64,000 nucleotides of DNA from an uncultured Chryseobacterium sp. GTDB lineage: Bacteria > Bacteroidota > Bacteroidia > Flavobacteriales > Weeksellaceae. The notes under the pieces are model-generated. The model was not told the origin of the DNA. It did not search any database and saw only the letters and a list, made by a program, of their open reading frames with translations. The stretch covers positions 86,318 through 150,317 of the forward strand of contig CAJYWD010000003.1 of NCBI GenBank assembly GCA_913778505.1, in the 5' to 3' direction. A program made the position numbers and the translations under genes. The stretch's first letter is position 1. Each line of letters starts with the position of its first letter. Shown piece after piece: positions 28,794 through 37,961 of this stretch.

Positions 28794-28881
28794 TGCGCAG
28801 AGCCCATGTCACGCCTGCGCAGAGAAGAAGTCACGGCTGCGCAAAGAACGACTCGCGCGTGCGCAGATAATAAATGACCGA
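28794..28881 (+). repeat. Four 22-bp tandem repeats
   Basis: Units start at 28794, 28816, 28838 and 28860, each with TGCGCA(G/A)A and, in the first three, a TCACG or TCGCG core before the next TGCGC. The period is exactly 22 bp, about two helical turns, so TGCGCA palindromes would face the same side of the DNA. They are much richer in G+C than the flanks. No gene covers them. They could be protein-binding iterons or part of a REP-like element. Confidence 0.8.
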
Positions 28882-28944
28882 CCTGCAGGATCTATTACGA
28901 GATCAATTTCAGCGAATTATAGTGATTGTCAAATTTTCCAAAAG

Positions 28945-29346
28945 CTATTTATCGCCAGTCATTTCCTTTAGATTCTCATCCATCATCTTCGCTTCTATTT
29001 TCTCGACTTTCAGGCTCTGTCTCAGGAAACCGAAAAGGCTCATGTACCAATTGGCCACCCATACCAGGGAGAAGAAGGCCAGCAGATAGCCCCGCCAGTC
29101 GTCGTAAAGGAGCTGGAACTTCGTGATGATCAAAAATATAATGCTGATGTAATGGCTGAAGCAGTACTCGCAGGTGAAGAGGTAGAAGAACTTACGCTTG
29201 GCCAGCGACTGTGTGGTGCCGCATATCTTCTGGCAATACTCACGCGGCTCCCGGAAGATCTCTTCGTGGGTCACTGTCCAGGCAATACAGGCTACAGGTA
29301 CGGCGATGAGCAGGAGATAAGCAATCTGGGATAGTAATGGCATCAT
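28945..29346 (-). CDS. Integral membrane protein with a Cys-rich motif
   Basis: 133 residues with three or four hydrophobic segments (residues 5-25, 55-75 and 85-108) and a conserved-looking KFFYLFTCEYCFSHYISI motif at the start of the second segment. A cytosolic charged tail (KVEKIEAKMMDENLKEM) follows. The CxxC plus nearby His in a membrane helix resembles small proteins of the DUF1360 type, though I cannot confirm the family. Minus strand, between the repeats and the efflux operon terminator. Confidence 0.7.
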   Translation of the reverse strand: MMPLLSQIAYLLLIAVPVACIAWTVTHEEIFREPREYCQKICGTTQSLAKRKFFYLFTCEYCFSHYISIIFLIITKFQLLYDDWRGYLLAFFSLVWVANWYMSLFGFLRQSLKVEKIEAKMMDENLKEMTGDK

Positions 29347-29396
29347 AATATTGATTTTGTGAGGTTGGATAACCAGTAACTATTAAAATCAATGCC

Positions 29397-29431
29397 AAAA
29401 AAACTCAGAACCAATGGAGATCCTGAGTTTT
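29397..29431 (-). terminator. Terminator of the EmrAB efflux operon
   Basis: AAAACTCAG and CTGAGTTTT form a 9-bp stem with a 14-nt loop; on the minus strand it ends in a run of T. It is 27 bp after the EmrB-like stop. Confidence 0.7.
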
Positions 29432-29457
29432 CAACAAATAACTTAAAAGAATAAATA

Positions 29458-31038
29458 TTAGTGCACAGCACTCATATCAATTTTTTCGCCCTTGCCCTTG
29501 CGCTCCCGCACGAAGAGGACAAACGGGATACAAATGAGGAACATCAATCCCAGATACAGGAAGACATCCATATATGATAAAACTGTAGCTTGTTTTGTTA
29601 CTGAAAAGTCAAGCATTTGATAAGCGGCATTCAGCGCTCTGTCCGGTGTATAACCTTTTGCGATGAAGCTAGCCTTGAGCGCTGCCACCCTCTGCTGAAC
29701 ATCAAAATCATTAACATCCAGGTGCGACACCAGATTACTTCTGTACAGTTCACTTTTATTGGCAATAAATGTCGTGATGGCCGCAATACCGAATGAACCG
29801 CCCAGCTGGCGCATCATCCCGGTAAATGCCGCACCCTGGCCAATTTCCGGACCCTTCAAAGTGCTTAATGACAGTGATGTAATCGGGATAAACAGCAATC
29901 CCAATCCCATCCCGCGCACGATGAGCATCCAGAAGAAGGCATCTTTGCCGGTGTCCGGTGTCAGGATCTTATAACCCCAGAAACTGTAGACAAAGAATAT
30001 GAATAATCCCAAGGCTACGAGGATCTGCTGCTTGGCACCCGCCGTGAGTAATTTCCCGATGATCGGCATCATAAATGCGGTGGTGAGGGCTGCCGGAATC
30101 ATCAGTGCTCCGGATTGCAATGCCGTCCAGCCCAGGATACTCTGCGTGTAAAGGGGCACGATAAACGTGGAGCCATACAACCCGAATCCCAGGATGAAGG
30201 ACATCACGGTTCCGATCCTGAGGTTTCCGTTCTTCAGCACGCGGAGCTCCACAATCGGGTATTTGAAGGTGAGCTCCCGCCAGATGAATAATATAAATCC
30301 GACCACGGCAGTAATCGTCAATACAACAATGGCTTTACTGGCGAACCAATCGTCCTCATGACCTCTTTCCAGAATGTACTGGAGAGAACCTACGAAGGCT
30401 GCCAGGAGTCCTATCCCAATCCAGTCTACATCGGAAGCCGAACGCTTCTCGGAATACCGTGGGCTTCTCACGAATTGTAATGTCAGTAAGGTGGCGATAA
30501 TCCCCAAAGGAATATTGATGTAAAAGATATACGGCCAGCTGTAATTATCTACAATGTAACCGCCTAATGGTGGTCCTAATGTTGGCCCGATGATAACGCC
30601 CAAGCCGTAAATAGCCTGTGCCATACTTCTCTTCTCGATAGGATAAGACTCCGTGATGATGGTTTGTGAAGTCACCAGCAGTGCGCCACCGCCAATTCCC
30701 TGCATCAGTCGGAAAAATACCAGCTCCCAGATGTTGGTGGCATTACCGCAGAGTAAAGAGAATATGGTGAATATGATGATGGAAGTTGCAAAGTAATTCC
30801 TGCGCCCAAACTGCTGAGACAGCCAGCTGGTCATCGGTACGATGATCACGTTACCAATGGCGTAAGCGGTAATGACCCAGCCCACCTCGGAGAGTGTGGC
30901 ACCCAGGTTACCCTTCATCTCATTGAGTGCCACGTTCACGATGGTGGAGTCCACAATCTCAAGAAGCGCACACATGATCGCCGTAATGGTAATAATGGTT
31001 CTGCGAAATCCGTATTCTACTAATGAATCGTCTTGCAT
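29458..31038 (-). CDS. DHA2-family MFS efflux permease (EmrB-like)
   Basis: 526 residues with 14 predicted membrane helices, the DHA2 layout. The motif-C-like GLGVIIGPTLGPPLGG (about 150-165) marks drug:proton antiporters, and VDSTIVNVALNEMKGNLGA opens the first helices as in EmrB. It exports hydrophobic compounds through the HlyD and TolC partners encoded upstream. Last gene of the TetR-TolC-HlyD-MFS unit. Confidence 0.93.
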   Translation of the reverse strand: MQDDSLVEYGFRRTIITITAIMCALLEIVDSTIVNVALNEMKGNLGATLSEVGWVITAYAIGNVIIVPMTSWLSQQFGRRNYFATSIIIFTIFSLLCGNATNIWELVFFRLMQGIGGGALLVTSQTIITESYPIEKRSMAQAIYGLGVIIGPTLGPPLGGYIVDNYSWPYIFYINIPLGIIATLLTLQFVRSPRYSEKRSASDVDWIGIGLLAAFVGSLQYILERGHEDDWFASKAIVVLTITAVVGFILFIWRELTFKYPIVELRVLKNGNLRIGTVMSFILGFGLYGSTFIVPLYTQSILGWTALQSGALMIPAALTTAFMMPIIGKLLTAGAKQQILVALGLFIFFVYSFWGYKILTPDTGKDAFFWMLIVRGMGLGLLFIPITSLSLSTLKGPEIGQGAAFTGMMRQLGGSFGIAAITTFIANKSELYRSNLVSHLDVNDFDVQQRVAALKASFIAKGYTPDRALNAAYQMLDFSVTKQATVLSYMDVFLYLGLMFLICIPFVLFVRERKGKGEKIDMSAVH

Positions 31039-31122
31039 AATTTTTTAGGTTTTGGGTTTCAGGAATAAGGTATTAGTGAAAAAGCATTTTAAGCTGATAC
31101 CTAATACCTTATTGCTAATACC

Positions 31123-32238
31123 CTATTTTAATGAAACGACAGTTTGAACATTCATCCCGACACGGAGCTTTTTCATAATATCCGGGTTCAGATTGTCGAA
31201 AGTGATTTTAACAGGAAGTCTCTGCACCACTTTCACAAAGTTACCGCTGGCGTTGTCCGGAGGCAGCAAAGCGAATGCAGAACCGGTAGCCGGAGAGAAT
31301 GAAGCGATAGTTCCCTGGAATTTCTGGTCAGGATAAGCATCAATCTCGATTTCTACCTTCTGGCCTTCTACCATTTTCTCTACCTGCGTTTCTTTATAAT
31401 TGGCCACCACCCATTTCTGGTTGCTCATCACGAGGCTGAACAATTGTGAACCAGCCTGGATGAATTGTCCTACCTGCACAGGGATTTTGGAAACATACCC
31501 ACTTTCTTTCGCTGTGATTACGGTGTAAGATAAGTTCAGTTTAGCATTTTCCACATCCACCTGTCTCTGCTTTACCTGTGAAGTGGCGATGCCTACATTC
31601 TGGTAAGTGGCATTAGACTGCGATGTTACCACGCCGGTCTGCACGCTGGCCTGGTTTTTCTGGTCTACCAATACCTGTAGCTGCTTCTGAGCAGACTGGT
31701 AAGCAGCCAGAGCCTGTTCGTACTGCTGTTGCGTGATGGAATGGTCTTTCACCAGTTCGGAATAACGCTTCATATCCTGTTCCGTTCTCCATACATTGAC
31801 CTTTGCGGCTTCAATCTGTGCATTAGCGGTCTGAACAGCCGCTCTTGAATTCCCGATGCCTGTTTTAGCGGCATCCGAACCAGCCTGTGCAGCTGCAACG
31901 TTGCTCTGTGCTGTTCCGAGTGCGGCCTGAGCCTGCTCCAATGCCAGCTTCTGATCTCTGTCGTCCAGAATCACCAATGTGTCACCTTTTTTCACGTATT
32001 GATTATCTTTCACTTTCACTTCTGCAACGTAGCCTGATATTTTGGATATCACCGGGCTAACGTCTGCTGCGATCTGAGCATCGTCCGTTTCTTCGTGAGC
32101 CTGACTGTACTTATATTCCCTGAAACCGAAGAAAGCGCCAGCCAAAACTGCAACTGCTAATACGATGTAAAAAACAGGGCTTTTTTTCTTTTTTTCAGGA
32201 ATCTCTCCCTGCTCGAATTTTATATTGTCTTGTGCCAT
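31123..32238 (-). CDS. HlyD/EmrA-family periplasmic adaptor
   Basis: 371 residues. One N-terminal membrane segment (PVFYIVLAVAVLAGAFFGF, residues 20-40), a lipoyl/barrel-sandwich half (VSPVISKISGYVAEVKVKDN), a long coiled-coil hairpin rich in A, Q and K (about 90-215), then the second lipoyl half (LSYTVITAKESGYVSKIPV) and a beta barrel. It joins the inner-membrane pump to the TolC channel. The gene follows tolC at 124 bp and precedes the MFS gene at 84 bp. Confidence 0.94.
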   Translation of the reverse strand: MAQDNIKFEQGEIPEKKKKSPVFYIVLAVAVLAGAFFGFREYKYSQAHEETDDAQIAADVSPVISKISGYVAEVKVKDNQYVKKGDTLVILDDRDQKLALEQAQAALGTAQSNVAAAQAGSDAAKTGIGNSRAAVQTANAQIEAAKVNVWRTEQDMKRYSELVKDHSITQQQYEQALAAYQSAQKQLQVLVDQKNQASVQTGVVTSQSNATYQNVGIATSQVKQRQVDVENAKLNLSYTVITAKESGYVSKIPVQVGQFIQAGSQLFSLVMSNQKWVVANYKETQVEKMVEGQKVEIEIDAYPDQKFQGTIASFSPATGSAFALLPPDNASGNFVKVVQRLPVKITFDNLNPDIMKKLRVGMNVQTVVSLK

Positions 32239-32272
32239 TTTATTGTTTTAAGTTTTATTTGATTGGTTTGAT

Positions 32273-32347
32273 GTCCGATGATGAACGTCGGATGATTATC
32301 ATTAAGTTTATTTTATTTTGTTGAATTGCATTCATCGGACTTCCGAC
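32273..32347. repeat. Imperfect inverted repeat between adaptor and TolC genes
   Basis: GTCCGATGA (32273-32281) pairs with TCATCGGAC (32332-32340), and GTCGGA with TCCGAC next to it. It is a candidate REP-type element or attenuation hairpin within the operon. Similar GTCGGA-rich inserts are common between genes in Chryseobacterium. Confidence 0.45.
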
Positions 32348-32362
32348 ACTCTGCATCCAGCA

Positions 32363-33661
32363 TTACTGATTGATGGTTCCTGTAGTCTGTAATAATTTCT
32401 TGTGCGCTAATGCGGCATCGGCTTTGGAAGTGACGACATTCACACTGGCGGTGATTTTCGCAGTGTCCGCATCCAGAAGGTTGGTGATGGTTTCCAGGCC
32501 GTTGTTGTATTTGTTCAATGTAATACGGTAATTTTCCTCAGCCTGTTCCAGCGCTCTTTGGTACACATCAATTTTCTTGTGCGCATACAGGTCATTCTGA
32601 TAATCACGTTTCACTTCCAAAGTGACATTGTCATTTAACAATTCATTATTGGCTGCCAGCTCCTGCTCTCTTGCTTTGGACTGCATCAGACTGGAGTTCT
32701 TCTTCCAGATATTCGACAGGTTGTAAGAAATTCCCACTCCTACATTCACGGCATTGGTGATGGTCAATAGTTTCGGAATATCCGCGGCTACATATCCGCC
32801 TGTGAAAGCTATGGAAGGAAGATTTTCAGCTTTTGCCGCTTTGGTTCCAAGCGCAGCCGCTTTTCTCTGGTAATCCAAAGCCTGGATGTCCTTTCTGTTT
32901 TCTCTTGCCAGATTCAGATAAAAATCGTCCGGTTTGCTGAGATCATCATCGCCAATATAATTGGAATCGACTTCAATTTCCGTCTTGTCCGGAAGTCCGA
33001 GAAGCAGATCCATATTGATATTGGCAATGCTGTAATTGTTCTGCGCTTCCATAAGCTGCAACTCAATATTGGAAGTCTGAAGCTGCGCTTTCAACCGGTC
33101 GTTTCTGGCAATCACGCCATTCTCCTCCAGCTTCAGAAAAGACTGGTCTCTTTTCTGGGAAGAAGATAAATTCTCCTGAAGAAGTTTCACGACTTCATTC
33201 GCTTTGAAAAGATTATTGTATGCCTGAGAAATATTGTACGCAATGGCATTTTTGTCATTATCCGCATTCAGCTTGGAGGCTTCTACAAGATATTGCGCCG
33301 ACTGAATCCCATACTTGATCCTTCCTCCGGAATAGATCGGGACGGAAAGATTAGCTGAGCCGTAAAGCACATTGCTGATCTTTGGTCCGCCGCCGGCCAT
33401 TCCCGGGATCTTGATATCCACATTCGGCTCCAGCGGAAGATAAAGGTAACTGCCCGAAACTTTGAGCTCCGGCAGCTGTCTGTTTTTCGCTTCCAAAAGA
33501 TTGGCTGTAGAGGTCTCGATCTGAGCCTGGTCAATCTTCAGATTCTTGCTGTTCTGAATTCCTAATTTCACAGCTTCTTCCAGACTGATCACCCGTTTTT
33601 CCTGTGCGGATAACGAGAGGAACGCGCCCACGATCATGACTGATGTAAAAAATTTATTCAC
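32363..33661 (-). CDS. TolC-family outer-membrane efflux channel
   Basis: 432 residues with a signal peptide (MNKFFTSVMIVGAFLSLSAQ) and the two-repeat alpha-helical pattern of TolC: a first half with ISLEEAVKLGIQNSKNLKID and LPELKVSGSY, and a second half with LPSIAFTGGYV and long Ala/Leu/Glu helices. It forms the exit duct for the EmrA/EmrB proteins encoded next. It is the first structural gene after tetR, 29 bp apart, and is likely co-transcribed with it. Confidence 0.93.
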   Translation of the reverse strand: MNKFFTSVMIVGAFLSLSAQEKRVISLEEAVKLGIQNSKNLKIDQAQIETSTANLLEAKNRQLPELKVSGSYLYLPLEPNVDIKIPGMAGGGPKISNVLYGSANLSVPIYSGGRIKYGIQSAQYLVEASKLNADNDKNAIAYNISQAYNNLFKANEVVKLLQENLSSSQKRDQSFLKLEENGVIARNDRLKAQLQTSNIELQLMEAQNNYSIANINMDLLLGLPDKTEIEVDSNYIGDDDLSKPDDFYLNLARENRKDIQALDYQRKAAALGTKAAKAENLPSIAFTGGYVAADIPKLLTITNAVNVGVGISYNLSNIWKKNSSLMQSKAREQELAANNELLNDNVTLEVKRDYQNDLYAHKKIDVYQRALEQAEENYRITLNKYNNGLETITNLLDADTAKITASVNVVTSKADAALAHKKLLQTTGTINQ

Positions 33662-33689
33662 TGTTATTCTATTGTTAAAGTTGTGTATC

Positions 33690-34322
33690 TTATTGTTCCT
33701 GATAACCTGTCATGGCTCTCACCATGGTTTTGACATGGCTGCTGAGCTCCTGAAAATATTGGTTCTCATAATGCTTTTCATCAAAGTCTGGATTATGCTT
33801 CTTCAAATAATCCTTGTACATCTTCATACCATGCATGGCATTGAAAATGGTTCCCGAAATGGTGCATTGCAACAGATGATAAGAAGGTCTGATGGTGAAA
33901 ATCCCCTTTTCCAAACCAAGTTCTACAATCTGCTCATTGATCTCGATATAATTGATTTTTGAGTCTTTCAGAATGCTCTGTATGTTCTTGTTGTGGCTGA
34001 TGACCTGCTGCGTGTGCACCAGGAGAAAGAAATCCCGCAGCCGCTGAACACGGTTCACGAAATTCTCAATAAAACCATCCAATTTCTGAATTTCACTCAA
34101 CTCGTTATTTTCCAGGATATTCTTTGCAAAGTTGAGTCCTTCTTCCATTCTCCAGCGGAAAAGCTCCTCCATGAGGTTTTCTTTGGAGCCGAAATAATAG
34201 GATATCATTGAAACATTGACCTTGGCTTTCGCTGCAATATCTCGTACAGAAGTTCCATTATAACCGTTTGCAGCGAAGAGTTTCTCCGCAGCCATCATAA
34301 TATGTTCTTCCTTTGTTGGCAT
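33690..34322 (-). CDS. TetR-family regulator of the efflux operon
   Basis: 210 residues from MPTKEEHIMM; the longer frame from 34367 would start inside the palindrome and is rejected. The N-terminal HTH (EEHIMMAAEKLFAANGYNGT, VRDIAAKAKVNVSMISYYFG) is a classic TetR domain with the YYFGSKENL end. The C-terminal ligand-binding half is helical. It stands at the head of the operon and probably binds the palindrome at 34366-34385 to repress itself and the pump genes. Confidence 0.9.
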   Translation of the reverse strand: MPTKEEHIMMAAEKLFAANGYNGTSVRDIAAKAKVNVSMISYYFGSKENLMEELFRWRMEEGLNFAKNILENNELSEIQKLDGFIENFVNRVQRLRDFFLLVHTQQVISHNKNIQSILKDSKINYIEINEQIVELGLEKGIFTIRPSYHLLQCTISGTIFNAMHGMKMYKDYLKKHNPDFDEKHYENQYFQELSSHVKTMVRAMTGYQEQ

Positions 34323-34340
34323 AACTGATTTTTGATGTTG

Positions 34341-34385
34341 CAAATTTAAATCAAAAACCCAACTCAATCAAACATTTGTTTGATT
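34341..34385 (-). promoter_or_regulatory. Promoter and operator palindrome of the TetR operon
   Basis: On the minus strand: TTTG (34369-34372), 20 bp, TAAATTTG (34341-34348), a full Bacteroidetes promoter. The palindrome AATCAAACA, TT, TGTTTGATT (34366-34385, 9-bp perfect arms) covers the -33 element, the usual place for a TetR operator. It is 44 bp upstream of the TetR start. Confidence 0.8.
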
Positions 34386-34585
34386 AATTTTTTATTAACA
34401 GAAGATTGAAAGCGTCTATAATGATTGATAGTATAATATTAAAATTTGATTATCAACATTTTATGAAATATTTCACATGTGATAAACTGAGCCCGAACGT
34501 CTCCTTACATAGCAAATATTAAGAGATTATGAGTTGAAATCATAAAGATGTAACTATGACATTTCAAAGTGCTGGATGGACTGTC

Positions 34586-35692
34586 TTAAGACGCTGATTT
34601 ATGGATATATCGGGTCAGCTTGATGCCCATATCAGTGAGGACGATTTTGGAATTGGCATTTCTGGAGATGTGGTACGAGGCATCGGTGATCTCCTCAACA
34701 ATAGAAACGATATTGGCACCATGAATAAACCTGGCAAATGATGACCAGTTGAAATTTCCTTCGCTCAATTTTTTGTAAACCAGATTATCATTTCCATAAT
34801 TCTGCAGCATGGCAAGCCGGAAAATCTCAATACAATAATTTAAGAATTTGATCTGTTTCTCACGGTTCCATTCAGAAATTTGGCGCGCCCATTTTACGAT
34901 CTCGCGCAGCACTTCGGGCTTTTTCTTGGCCTGAAAAGCATTCCGCACCCACTGTATGAATAAAGTCTCGAATTCGGAAGTTGCTTCCTTACTGGCAGCC
35001 AGTGATTTTGCGAGATTCCAGTCGCCCTGTGCCTGGTAAGCAATCTCTTTAGAATTCTCATGATTCTGAAGTTGTTCCAGAATAGCTTCATCATTGATCC
35101 TTGGAACATTGACGATCTGACACCGCGATAAGATGGTCGGTAAAATATCATTGGTGCTTGGCGCACAAAGGATAATGAAAGTATTTTTCGGTGGTTCTTC
35201 CAGAAATTTCAGGATTTTATTGGCGGCAGCGTCGTTCATTTTATCAGCGCGCCAGATGATGAGAATTTTGCTTCCGCCTTCAAAACTTTTGAGGTTAAAT
35301 CTCTGTCCGATATCTTCGGCTTCGTCTGCTGAAATGAAAAACTGCTTATTCTCCGATTCCAGGAAACTGGTCCAGTCATCAAATGACGCATACGGATTTT
35401 CCAAGATCATTTCCCGGAAGTTATCAAAAAACCGTTTGCTCAAAGAGACGTTTTTTTCGGAAAACACCGGAAAACTGAAATGTAAGTCCAGGTGATTGAG
35501 ATGCTCTACTTTATGGATAGATGCAGGATTTTCCTTCTCGAAAATCTCCCGCGCCATGGCCAGAGCCAGAGGCAAAGTTCCGAAACCCTCCTCTCCCACA
35601 AAAAGCTGGGCGTGACCTACGCGGGAGTCGCGGATGCTTTCCTGTAAAAGATTTTTAATGGATTGCTGCCCGATAATCTGTTCCCATTTCAT
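34586..35692 (-). CDS. holB: DNA polymerase III delta' subunit
   Basis: 368 residues with the clamp-loader AAA+ shape: MKWEQIIGQQSIKNLLQESI at the start, GHAQLFVGEEGFGTLPLALA (a degenerate P-loop, normal for delta'), DEAEDI and ILIIWRADKMNDAAANKILK (walker B region), and EEPPKNTFIIL with TILSRCQ (the SRC motif of clamp loaders). It helps load the beta clamp in the cytoplasm. No zinc-finger cysteine set is visible, which is common in this class. Single gene. Confidence 0.88.
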   Translation of the reverse strand: MKWEQIIGQQSIKNLLQESIRDSRVGHAQLFVGEEGFGTLPLALAMAREIFEKENPASIHKVEHLNHLDLHFSFPVFSEKNVSLSKRFFDNFREMILENPYASFDDWTSFLESENKQFFISADEAEDIGQRFNLKSFEGGSKILIIWRADKMNDAAANKILKFLEEPPKNTFIILCAPSTNDILPTILSRCQIVNVPRINDEAILEQLQNHENSKEIAYQAQGDWNLAKSLAASKEATSEFETLFIQWVRNAFQAKKKPEVLREIVKWARQISEWNREKQIKFLNYCIEIFRLAMLQNYGNDNLVYKKLSEGNFNWSSFARFIHGANIVSIVEEITDASYHISRNANSKIVLTDMGIKLTRYIHKSAS

Positions 35693-35942
35693 ACGTAGTT
35701 ATCATTTCTTTAAAAGGTCGTATGCCACCGTCCAAATCAAAATTAGTCCACTTTACTAAAATTGTAATCGCCGATTTCATACCGGCAAAGATAATATTTT
35801 TGGATTGAAGTCATCAGTCACCATTTGTAAGTTTTTTTGCAAAAAGTCACACCAATTAGACTTAATTCCAAATATACCTGAACTATCATAAAACAACATT
35901 TATCCATCGAAAGTACTTAACAAACTTTAACCGAAATATATT

Positions 35943-35972
35943 TTTGCAATTCATTATTAATTAAGATATTTG
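35943..35972 (+). promoter_or_regulatory. Candidate promoter of the outer-membrane/lptC operon
   Basis: TTTG (35943-35946), 18 bp, GATATTTG (35965-35972), one mismatch to TAnnTTTG, 20 bp before the ATG at 35992. The rest of the 300-bp interval from 35693 is AT-rich with no gene. Confidence 0.4.
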
Positions 35973-35991
35973 CGCATTGTAATTTTAAAGG

Positions 35992-37281
35992 ATGAAGAGA
36001 ATTTTTGTTGTATCATCATTGGTGGCAGGATACTTCCTGAATGCGCAGAGCATCGGCAATTCGCCGTACGGCGCTTACGGAATTGGAGATGTAAAATATG
36101 ATAACACAGTCGATATCAGTTCTATGGGTGGGATTTCCACAGCGTACATTTGGGATTTTAACAATAACTTTAATTTCCGAAACCCTGCGGCCAACACAAA
36201 CCTGGAACTGACCACCCTGAAAGTTGAAGGTTCTAATGAGAATAACTATTTCAAATCAGATTTCAACAATGTGAAGGTGGACAAACATTCTACTTATCTG
36301 TCCAACATTGCTATTGCATTTCCGATTTCCAGAAAAGTGAAATTTGGCATGGGTTATCAGCCTTTCAGTTCCAAAAGCTATGACATCCTTACATCCTCGG
36401 AGAGTACCGATGCAGTAACGGGTGAAGTTCTTAGAGAAGCGCACCGTTTTCATGGTGAAGGTACACTGAACACCGTTCAGGCCGCTTTTTCTTATCAGGT
36501 GACACCATCCTTTGCTTTAGGTCTTCGTTCCAACTTTTATTTCGGCAAACTGTATGATATTGAGGAAGTATCATTCAGCAATGCGGAACTGGTGAGCGGC
36601 TATTCCAACAGTTACAGGATTCATGCCTTTAATTTTACGCTAGGCTCTACTTATCAGAAAAAATTTGCCAATGACAGGAAGCTGACATTGGGCGCTACCT
36701 ATACTTTCGGTAATGCAGGTCAGATGAAAAATGTGTATACCAACAGTACTTATTATTATCTGCTTGGCGAAAACAAAGGCGGTGAAACAATTATTGACCA
36801 ACAAACGAATTTTGACAAAAAATTCCTTCCTCAGGAAGCGTCACTCGGTCTTGGATATGGCCATGAAACCAAATGGTTTTTTGGTGGCCAGGTAGATTAT
36901 AAAAAAGGTGAAAACTTCAATTTCCTTGGTCAGAATCTGGCCTATCAGGACTCTTACCGTTATTCCGTGGGTGGCTGGTACTTGCCAAATTATAATAACT
37001 TCCGTTCTTACTTTTCAAGAGTCATCTACAGATATGGTGCGTATTATGAAAAAGGAAACCTGCAACTGAGCGGTACCAACATCAATAAGTTTGCACTTAC
37101 AGCTGGTGTAACACTACCATTTGAGAAAAGTACCATCAACCGTATGAACAGTGTAGATATAGGATTGGAACTTGGTAAAAGAGGAACATTGGAGAACAAC
37201 CTGATTCGCCAGAATTTTATCAACCTGAGAATCGGAATCAATTTTGCAGACAAATGGTTTGCTAAACGACTTTATAATTAA
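35992..37281 (+). CDS. Putative outer-membrane beta-barrel protein
   Basis: 429 residues with a signal peptide (MKRIFVVSSLVAGYFLNAQ). The rest is a series of amphipathic strands with alternating aromatic and Gly/Asn residues (SNIAIAFPISRKVKFGMGYQ, LGLRSNFYFGKLYD, KLTLGATYTFGNAGQ, LRIGINFADKWFAKRLYN), the pattern of FadL/PorV-like barrels. The first residues (GNSPYGAYGIGD) are common in Flavobacterial outer-membrane proteins. It is followed 22 bp later by lptC. Substrate unknown; context suggests an envelope role. Confidence 0.75.
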   Translation: MKRIFVVSSLVAGYFLNAQSIGNSPYGAYGIGDVKYDNTVDISSMGGISTAYIWDFNNNFNFRNPAANTNLELTTLKVEGSNENNYFKSDFNNVKVDKHSTYLSNIAIAFPISRKVKFGMGYQPFSSKSYDILTSSESTDAVTGEVLREAHRFHGEGTLNTVQAAFSYQVTPSFALGLRSNFYFGKLYDIEEVSFSNAELVSGYSNSYRIHAFNFTLGSTYQKKFANDRKLTLGATYTFGNAGQMKNVYTNSTYYYLLGENKGGETIIDQQTNFDKKFLPQEASLGLGYGHETKWFFGGQVDYKKGENFNFLGQNLAYQDSYRYSVGGWYLPNYNNFRSYFSRVIYRYGAYYEKGNLQLSGTNINKFALTAGVTLPFEKSTINRMNSVDIGLELGKRGTLENNLIRQNFINLRIGINFADKWFAKRLYN

Positions 37282-37303
37282 TGTCTGAATCCTGATAATC
37301 TCC

Positions 37304-37903
37304 ATGACGGATTATTGCTTCAAAATATTATTTAACCTTAAAACATCACGGCCGTTTATTCTGCTGCTGATGTTTTTTCTTATGCAGTCCTGCGAAGAGG
37401 ATATGACCAAAGTAAACCAAGGTAAAAAAACAAACTTTGCCTCGCAGGTGATTTTCAACGGAACCATCATCCAGCGGGATTCCGGACAGGTGAAGGTGCG
37501 ATTCAAAGCTCCGCTGATTGAGAAATATGAACTGATCGATTCGCCGTACGTGGAGGGCAAAAAAGGCATTTACCTGGAATTTTTCGATAAGAAAAATCCA
37601 AAAGTTCCCGGGAAAATCTGGGCCAATTACGCCAAAAATAACATCAAAAAGGATTTTTACTTTGCCAAAGGGCGGGTCAAGATCATCACTACGGAAGGAC
37701 AGACCTTCGTCACGGAAACCATCAATTGGGATAAGAGCCAACATAAGATGTACACGAAGGATACTGTCTTTGTATCAGACAAAGACGGCAATATTCTGGT
37801 AGGTGCGCACGGCATGGTGGCTAAGGATGACTTTTCCGAATACACCTTTTTCAATAACTCAGGAAGTTTCAACTCTACAAACCTTCCTGCCACACGCAAA
37901 TAA
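37304..37903 (+). CDS. lptC: LPS export ABC transporter periplasmic protein LptC
   Basis: 199 residues. A hydrophobic N-terminal segment ending in MQSCEED (residues 20-33) may be a lipobox, so it may be lipid-anchored instead of having a transmembrane helix. The jelly-roll LptC pattern follows: VIFNGTIIQRDSGQVKVRF, GIYLEFFDKK, and GRVKIITTEGQTFVTETINW. LptC hands lipopolysaccharide from LptB2FG to LptA. It probably forms an operon with the upstream barrel gene. Confidence 0.85.
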   Translation: MTDYCFKILFNLKTSRPFILLLMFFLMQSCEEDMTKVNQGKKTNFASQVIFNGTIIQRDSGQVKVRFKAPLIEKYELIDSPYVEGKKGIYLEFFDKKNPKVPGKIWANYAKNNIKKDFYFAKGRVKIITTEGQTFVTETINWDKSQHKMYTKDTVFVSDKDGNILVGAHGMVAKDDFSEYTFFNNSGSFNSTNLPATRK

Positions 37904-37961
37904 ATTGCGAATAGCTGACGGCTTTTTTTGCATTTGGTTCTCACCATAAATTATTATAGAT

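Noticed and set aside
32239..32362. Second promoter between tolC and the adaptor gene
   Set aside because: No TTTG/TAnnTTTG pair with suitable spacing was found; the inverted repeat there is more likely an intergenic element.
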